This document shows positions 6,365 through 10,458 of a stretch of DNA of 10,458 bases, piece by piece. The notes below the pieces were generated by a model that saw nothing but the letters and a program-made list of their open reading frames with translations, was not told where the DNA came from and made no database searches. How positions within the stretch are numbered: position 1 is the stretch's first letter; the number at the start of each line of letters is the position of its first letter. This stretch comes from Fidelibacterota bacterium UBA6817. Lineage in GTDB: Bacteria > Fidelibacterota > Fidelibacteria > Fidelibacterales > Fidelibacteraceae. The DNA lies in the NCBI GenBank assembly GCA_002452555.1, contig DKER01000041.1, positions 634 to 11,091 of the forward strand, read 5' to 3'. Position numbers and translations under genes: made by a program.

Positions 6365-7909
6365 ATGATTAACATTATTATTTGCACTACAGTCTCTTTT
6401 CTAGTCGGATTATTTCTGTACTGGCTCTATATCCGTATCAAACTTGGCGGACTGCAGAACCATATCCGTGAAATGATGGAAAATGCACGGAAAGAAGGTG
6501 AAAATCTTAAGCGTGAACGGATTCTTGAAGCAAAAGATGAAGCCTTGAGAATCAAACAAAATGCAGAAGAAGAGTATAAACAAAAAATGAAAGAAGTCCG
6601 TGAAGCTGAAAGAGAGATACTGAAAAAAGAAAGCAATCTGGAGCGAAGAAGTGATTTTCTTGACCAGCGATATGACAATGTCCAGAAACAGGAAGACGAC
6701 ATGCGGTTACGGGAAAAGAAACTGGAAAAAAGGACAGAAGAAATCGATGCTCTCATACGGGAACAGAAAACTAAGCTTGAGGAAATAAGCAGTCTAACCG
6801 AAGATGAAGCCAAGAAGATTCTCATGGATGAAATGTTCGAGAAAGCTCGCATGGATGCGCAGATCAAGGTAAAGGAAATCCGTGAACAGGCTTTGTTGAA
6901 TGCAAACAAAGAAGCCAAAAAAATTATCATTGAAGCAATTCAGCGCTCAGCGGCAGATCATACAGCCGAAACAACGGTTACGGTTGTAAATCTTCCCAAT
7001 GAACAGATGAAAGGCCGGGTCATTGGCCGTGAAGGCCGGAATATCCGTCATTTTGAGTCTCTAACCGGGGTTGAGCTGATTGTGGATGACACACCTGAAG
7101 CTGTTGTTCTAAGCGGCTTTGATCCGATCCGGCGGGAAACGGCCAGAATCGCTCTGGAGAAATTGATCCAGGATGGACGGATTCATCCGGCACGTATCGA
7201 AGAGATGATTGAAAAAGCTACTAAGGAAATTGAAGAATCTATTATTCAGGCAGCACAGGATTCATTAATGGAACTAGAGTTGCCGCCTTTGAATCCGGAA
7301 ATGATGCATTTTATCGGCCGGTTGAAATACAGAACCAGTTATGGCCAGAATGTTCTCAAACACTCTATTGAAGTGGGATGGCTGGCCGGATTGATGGCCG
7401 TAGAACTGGGTCTTGACGGAACTCTTGCAAAACGAGCCGGTTTTCTCCATGATCTGGGAAAAGCGTATGACAGGAACGTAGAAGGAACTCATGCACTTAT
7501 CGGCGGGGAAATCGCACGCAGAAACGGTGAAAATAAAGTTGTGGTTAATGCCATCGAAAGTCATCATGACGAAGTGGAAATGATCCATCCCATATCGGCG
7601 TTGGTCCAAGCAGCTGATGCTATTAGCGGTTCAAGACGGGGTGCCCGCGGACAAACACTGGAAAGCTACATTCACCGTATGGAAAAATTGGAAGAAATCT
7701 CCAACGGATTTTCAGGTGTAAGTAAAACGTATGCCATTCAGGCAGGCCGTGAAGTGCGGGTTATGGTTGAACAGGACGCTGTGAATGATCGGGATGCTGA
7801 TCTTCTCGCAGATGATATTGCCGTAAAAATTCAAAATGAAATGACATATCCGGGACAAATAAAAGTAACAGTTATCCGGGAACACCGGTCTGTAAGTTAT
7901 GCTAAATAA
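6365..7909 (+). CDS. rny: Ribonuclease Y
   Basis: Membrane-bound endoribonuclease that starts mRNA decay in bacteria lacking RNase E. The product has 514 residues, normal length. Order of domains: an N-terminal membrane anchor (about 2-22, INIIICTTVSFLVGLFLYWL); a long charged coiled coil (about 30-190); a KH RNA-binding domain with the GRVIGREGRN motif (217-226, GxxG at 221-224) and SLTGVELIVDDTPE; and an HD hydrolase domain. The HD metal ligands are visible: His333 in VLKHSIEVG, His362-Asp363 in FLHDLGKAYD, and Asp418 in VQAADAISG. The C-terminal part (TYAIQAGREVRVMVE) is typical. The start has GGGAG at seven bases, inside a predicted hairpin described separately. folD follows 18 bases downstream. 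All catalytic residues are present, so the enzyme is expected to be active. Confidence 0.98.
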   Translation: MINIIICTTVSFLVGLFLYWLYIRIKLGGLQNHIREMMENARKEGENLKRERILEAKDEALRIKQNAEEEYKQKMKEVREAEREILKKESNLERRSDFLDQRYDNVQKQEDDMRLREKKLEKRTEEIDALIREQKTKLEEISSLTEDEAKKILMDEMFEKARMDAQIKVKEIREQALLNANKEAKKIIIEAIQRSAADHTAETTVTVVNLPNEQMKGRVIGREGRNIRHFESLTGVELIVDDTPEAVVLSGFDPIRRETARIALEKLIQDGRIHPARIEEMIEKATKEIEESIIQAAQDSLMELELPPLNPEMMHFIGRLKYRTSYGQNVLKHSIEVGWLAGLMAVELGLDGTLAKRAGFLHDLGKAYDRNVEGTHALIGGEIARRNGENKVVVNAIESHHDEVEMIHPISALVQAADAISGSRRGARGQTLESYIHRMEKLEEISNGFSGVSKTYAIQAGREVRVMVEQDAVNDRDADLLADDIAVKIQNEMTYPGQIKVTVIREHRSVSYAK

Positions 7910-7927
7910 AGTCAGGGAGATTGATAT

Positions 7928-8809
7928 ATGAGTGCTTTGATCCTGAATGGCAAAGATGTTGCCGGATCAGTGAAGGAAAATGTTCGCCAGGATGTTTTGA
8001 AGTTGAAAGAAAACGGTATTCATCCGGGACTTGTTGTAGTTTTGGTTGGTGACGATCCGGCTTCACAAGTCTATGTCAAAAATAAAGGGAAAGCCTGCGC
8101 CCAACTGGGAATTTTTTCCGAAACCATTTTATTACCGGAGGAAACCAGCCAGCGTGAATTAAATACACTCATTGACAAACTGAATGAAGATCCGAAATTT
8201 CACGGTATTCTTGTTCAAATGCCCCTCCCCAAACATTTAAACGCCTCGGAAATTATTCACCGGATTCGTCCTGAGAAAGATGTTGACTGTTTTCATCCGG
8301 AAAATGTGGGTCGGTTAGTCTTGGGGGAAGAAGGATTTTTACCCTGTACGCCTGCCGGTATTATGGAGGTTTTAAAATATTATAACATATCCATTAATGG
8401 AAAGCATGTTGTTGTAGTCGGCCGATCCAATATTGTCGGGAAACCAATGCTGAACATGTTGTACCAGAAAAATAAGCAGGCAAATGCTACAGCTACCATC
8501 TGTCATACGGGGACCCGTGACTTGAAAGCAATTACCCGGCTGGCCGATATTTTGATTGTAGCTGCCGGTGTGCCCGAAATGGTTACGGGTGATATGATCA
8601 AAAAGGATGCAGTCGTCATAGATGTGGGTGTAAACCGGGTGGATGATCCTGCTTCTGAAAAAGGATACCGATTAACCGGTGATGTTCTGTTTGAAGAAGC
8701 GGAAAAAATTGCCTCTGCCATCACGCCCGTTCCCGGCGGTATCGGTCTAATGACAATTGCCATGTTGATGGTGAATACAATTAAAGCCGCCAAATTTCTG
8801 AATAATTAG
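7928..8809 (+). CDS. folD: Bifunctional methylene-THF dehydrogenase / methenyl-THF cyclohydrolase
   Basis: Interconverts 5,10-methylene-, methenyl- and 10-formyl-tetrahydrofolate in the cytoplasm using NADP(H). It supplies formyl groups for purines and for initiator Met-tRNA. The product has 293 residues, normal length. Catalytic residues by comparison with E. coli FolD are Tyr49 and Lys53 (YVKNK), Gln97 (ILVQMPLP) and Asp120 (KDVDCFHPENVG). The Rossmann-fold cofactor site has VVVGRSNIVGKP (about 162-173) and ICHTGTRDL. Near the C-terminus the family signature PGGVGPMTI reads PGGIGLMTI (269-277), a Pro to Leu change at 274. KDVDGFH reads KDVDCFH. Neither change touches a known catalytic residue. 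The ribosome site AGGGAGA (7914-7920) is seven bases before the ATG. The stop TAG is followed immediately by the next gene's ATG. Confidence 0.97.
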   Translation: MSALILNGKDVAGSVKENVRQDVLKLKENGIHPGLVVVLVGDDPASQVYVKNKGKACAQLGIFSETILLPEETSQRELNTLIDKLNEDPKFHGILVQMPLPKHLNASEIIHRIRPEKDVDCFHPENVGRLVLGEEGFLPCTPAGIMEVLKYYNISINGKHVVVVGRSNIVGKPMLNMLYQKNKQANATATICHTGTRDLKAITRLADILIVAAGVPEMVTGDMIKKDAVVIDVGVNRVDDPASEKGYRLTGDVLFEEAEKIASAITPVPGGIGLMTIAMLMVNTIKAAKFLNN

Positions 8810-9136
8810 ATGTCAGAACTGTTTAAGAGATTCCCGGTTATCCATGATTCCAAACTTAAGGAGTTGATCGAAACTGAACCGGATTCTCTTTTTATTGTGG
8901 ATTTGCGGTCAGCGGATCATTATTCCGCCGGACATATTCCGGGAGCTTATTCAATTCCCTTTAATACGTTCGATGAAAAAATAAAATCCGTTCCCAGAGA
9001 TAAAACGGTTGTTGTTTATTGTGAAGCAGGGATCAAATCACCTCTTATTGTTGAAAAATTGAAGAATCTGAATTATACGCATGTTTACAGCCTTGGCGGA
9101 TTACAGCGGTGGTCCTATGACCTGGTTTGTGATTAA
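8810..9136 (+). CDS. Single-domain rhodanese-like protein
   Basis: A 108-residue cytoplasmic protein made of one rhodanese domain; no signal peptide or membrane segment. It shows the CH2A-type pattern VDLRSADHYSAGHIPGAYSI (30-49). The active-site loop CEAGIKS (71-77) carries the cysteine that would bear a persulfide. The terminal GGLQRW motif is also typical. Proteins of this type move sulfur atoms between partners (PspE/GlpE-like); the physiological partner cannot be told from sequence. The ATG follows the folD stop with no gap and no Shine-Dalgarno is visible, so translation likely depends on ribosomes finishing folD. Its stop TAA (9134-9136) overlaps the stop of the convergent receptor gene. 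The active-site cysteine makes a catalytic rather than purely structural role likely. Confidence 0.92.
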   Translation: MSELFKRFPVIHDSKLKELIETEPDSLFIVDLRSADHYSAGHIPGAYSIPFNTFDEKIKSVPRDKTVVVYCEAGIKSPLIVEKLKNLNYTHVYSLGGLQRWSYDLVCD

Positions 9137-10458
9137 TTGTTTAAAAAATGCCATGTAAGAGTTAAGAAATAGTTTCTGGTTCCTCCAGGCCAATACACAT
9201 CTATTCGCGTTTCAGGATCTGTGTAGTAGTTATACCCGAATGTTTCATACAGGGTGTCAAACACATTAAATATTTTCCCGTCCAGTGTAAGACTGCCGAA
9301 AGAACCGGAAATAAGAGGCATATTAAATGAAAGATTCACAATAGTATATGAGGGGATAATCGATTCTTCCGTATTGGCAAAATCGATATATTGTTTGCCG
9401 TTATATTTCATTTCCAGGTTCAAGCTGTGTTGATTGAATGAGAAATTGGTTATCAGATTCATCATAATTGAGGGATACCCGGGAATCCTTTTTCCGGAAT
9501 AATCTGCCAATGTGCCGTATCCGCCCCAGCCAAGAGCATCACCTGTGAATTCAATGAACGTATTTTTTGACAGACTCATGTTTGCACGTATGCCAACAAA
9601 GCGGTTCACACGGTACGCCGTTTCTATTTCTATGCCTGTATGAACCGTTTTCGGAACATTTCCTTTGAGAATGTTGTCATCGTCCCTGTACCGGTAATCC
9701 ATGGGTATAAGTTCATCCCGAAAATCCATGCGGTACACATTCAGTGACAATGCGAGAAATTCTTTTGAGTATTCCACCCCAATCTCTGCATTGACCAACT
9801 TTTCATCTTGTATCAAAGGGTCTGCAAACGCAGAATTTGTTATCTTGATTGCCGGTTTAGCAGAAGGATCAGATTGATCATATATATCTGAATCGGCCGG
9901 TTCTCGATTAGCCGCAGACAGATTTGCGTACAACTGGAAATGGTCCGCCGGTTCCCACATAATTCCAAATCGTGGATTTAAAAATACATATCGCAATTTA
10001 TACCGATAACCGCTGAAAGCACCCATTGCATCCTGATCAAATGAGTAAACGTGAGATAAAAGACGTATATCTGTCAGGAGTTTTAGCCGATCATTAACTG
10101 AATAGAGAGTATGGATAAAAGCCGAATATGTATTCTTGTTGCTGTCTGAATTGTAATATTTATGTTTATCGGGTACAATATGTTCAACGTTTTCGAGAGA
10201 AATTACCCGACCAAAGTGGTCAGACTGATAAAAACGAGTCTCGGATCCAAACGTAAGGTCCAATGAAGAGAAAATCTTAATCGAATATTGGAGTAAATGA
10301 CCCATATACATGTTTTTTAACCATTTCTGACGTTTTAAATCAATTATAGCCGTATCAGATAGTGTGAGGGAGGGGGTAAGATTATACTCAGAAACGGATT
10401 GGTCTCCTTTAAACTGCTCGTAATATCCGTCACCCTTGACAGCATACAACGTGACGTT
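9133..10458 (-). CDS. TonB-dependent outer-membrane receptor, C-terminal barrel (5' end outside window)
   Basis: The 441 visible residues are the C-terminal part of a beta-barrel receptor that takes up a ligand across the outer membrane with energy from TonB. The frame is open to the window edge (reading NVTLYAVKGDGYYEQF), so the TTG at 10449-10447 is internal. The plug domain, TonB box and signal peptide lie outside. The sequence is a series of amphipathic strands rich in Tyr, Phe and Asn. It includes LNPRFGIMWEPADHFQLYAN, LSAANREPADSDIYD, ALSLNVYRMDFRDELIP, VHTGIEIETAYRVN, KIFNVFDTLYETFGYNYY, and the terminal PGGTRNYFLTLTWHF, which resembles the usual last strand ending in an aromatic residue, here followed by LNN. 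The ligand cannot be inferred. It is convergent with the rhodanese gene; the two stops share TTAA at 9133-9136. Confidence 0.93.
   Translation of the reverse strand, partial: NVTLYAVKGDGYYEQFKGDQSVSEYNLTPSLTLSDTAIIDLKRQKWLKNMYMGHLLQYSIKIFSSLDLTFGSETRFYQSDHFGRVISLENVEHIVPDKHKYYNSDSNKNTYSAFIHTLYSVNDRLKLLTDIRLLSHVYSFDQDAMGAFSGYRYKLRYVFLNPRFGIMWEPADHFQLYANLSAANREPADSDIYDQSDPSAKPAIKITNSAFADPLIQDEKLVNAEIGVEYSKEFLALSLNVYRMDFRDELIPMDYRYRDDDNILKGNVPKTVHTGIEIETAYRVNRFVGIRANMSLSKNTFIEFTGDALGWGGYGTLADYSGKRIPGYPSIMMNLITNFSFNQHSLNLEMKYNGKQYIDFANTEESIIPSYTIVNLSFNMPLISGSFGSLTLDGKIFNVFDTLYETFGYNYYTDPETRIDVYWPGGTRNYFLTLTWHFLNN

Noticed and set aside
6427..6930. Serine-rich open frame on the - strand opposite rny
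   Set aside because: It is the complement of the Glu/Lys/Arg-rich coiled coil of RNase Y, which reads as Ser/Phe/Leu on the other strand; there is no domain or context.
9170..9200. Short inverted repeat CTGG/CCAG just past the convergent stops, considered as a terminator
   Set aside because: Only four base pairs, no T-run on either strand, and it lies within conserved receptor coding sequence.
1..10458. CRISPR arrays, insertion sequences, tRNA genes, phage or defence genes
   Set aside because: No regularly spaced repeats, transposase motifs, cloverleaf sequences or foreign-looking genes were seen; coding sequence fills nearly the whole window.

Overview
The window looks like ordinary chromosome from a Gram-negative bacterium. 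It holds ten complete genes and two cut by the window edges. The first eleven lie on the + strand in one tightly packed run: thrS (3' part), infC, rpmI, rplT, pheS, pheT, a small coiled-coil gene, zapA, rny, folD and a single-domain rhodanese gene. The gaps between them are 0 to 52 bases, with two overlaps. I see no intrinsic terminator anywhere in the run, so a single transcription unit or a set of overlapping ones is likely. The last gene, on the - strand, encodes the C-terminal barrel of a TonB-dependent outer-membrane receptor and converges on the run.

The receptor shows that the host has an outer membrane. RNase Y in place of RNase E, a C4 cysteine cluster inside PheS that I recall from Bacteroidota-type enzymes, and the style of the receptor all point to the FCB group or a related candidate phylum (Bacteroidota, Calditrichota, Marinimicrobia-like). 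This is inference with low to moderate confidence; no rRNA is present to settle it.

Region by region: 1-2345 is the classic thrS-infC-rpmI-rplT translation block (threonyl-tRNA synthetase, IF3, bL35, bL20). 2358-5796 encodes both subunits of phenylalanyl-tRNA synthetase. 5793-6312 encodes a 76-residue coiled-coil protein and ZapA in overlapping frames, a division-related pair. 6365-7909 is the membrane-anchored RNase Y. 7928-9136 is one-carbon folate metabolism (FolD) followed by a small rhodanese. 9133-10458 is the receptor.

The main points of interest concern control of translation rather than a new system. infC has no ATG, GTG or TTG start in its 5' region but has an ATT codon behind a strong Shine-Dalgarno, as in the known AUU-initiated, self-regulated infC genes. 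A perfect 7-bp inverted repeat places the rpmI start codon at the top of a hairpin. A 10-bp hairpin in the longest intergenic gap of the run would mask the rny ribosome binding site. I found no CRISPR array, mobile element, defence system or evidently undescribed multi-gene system.
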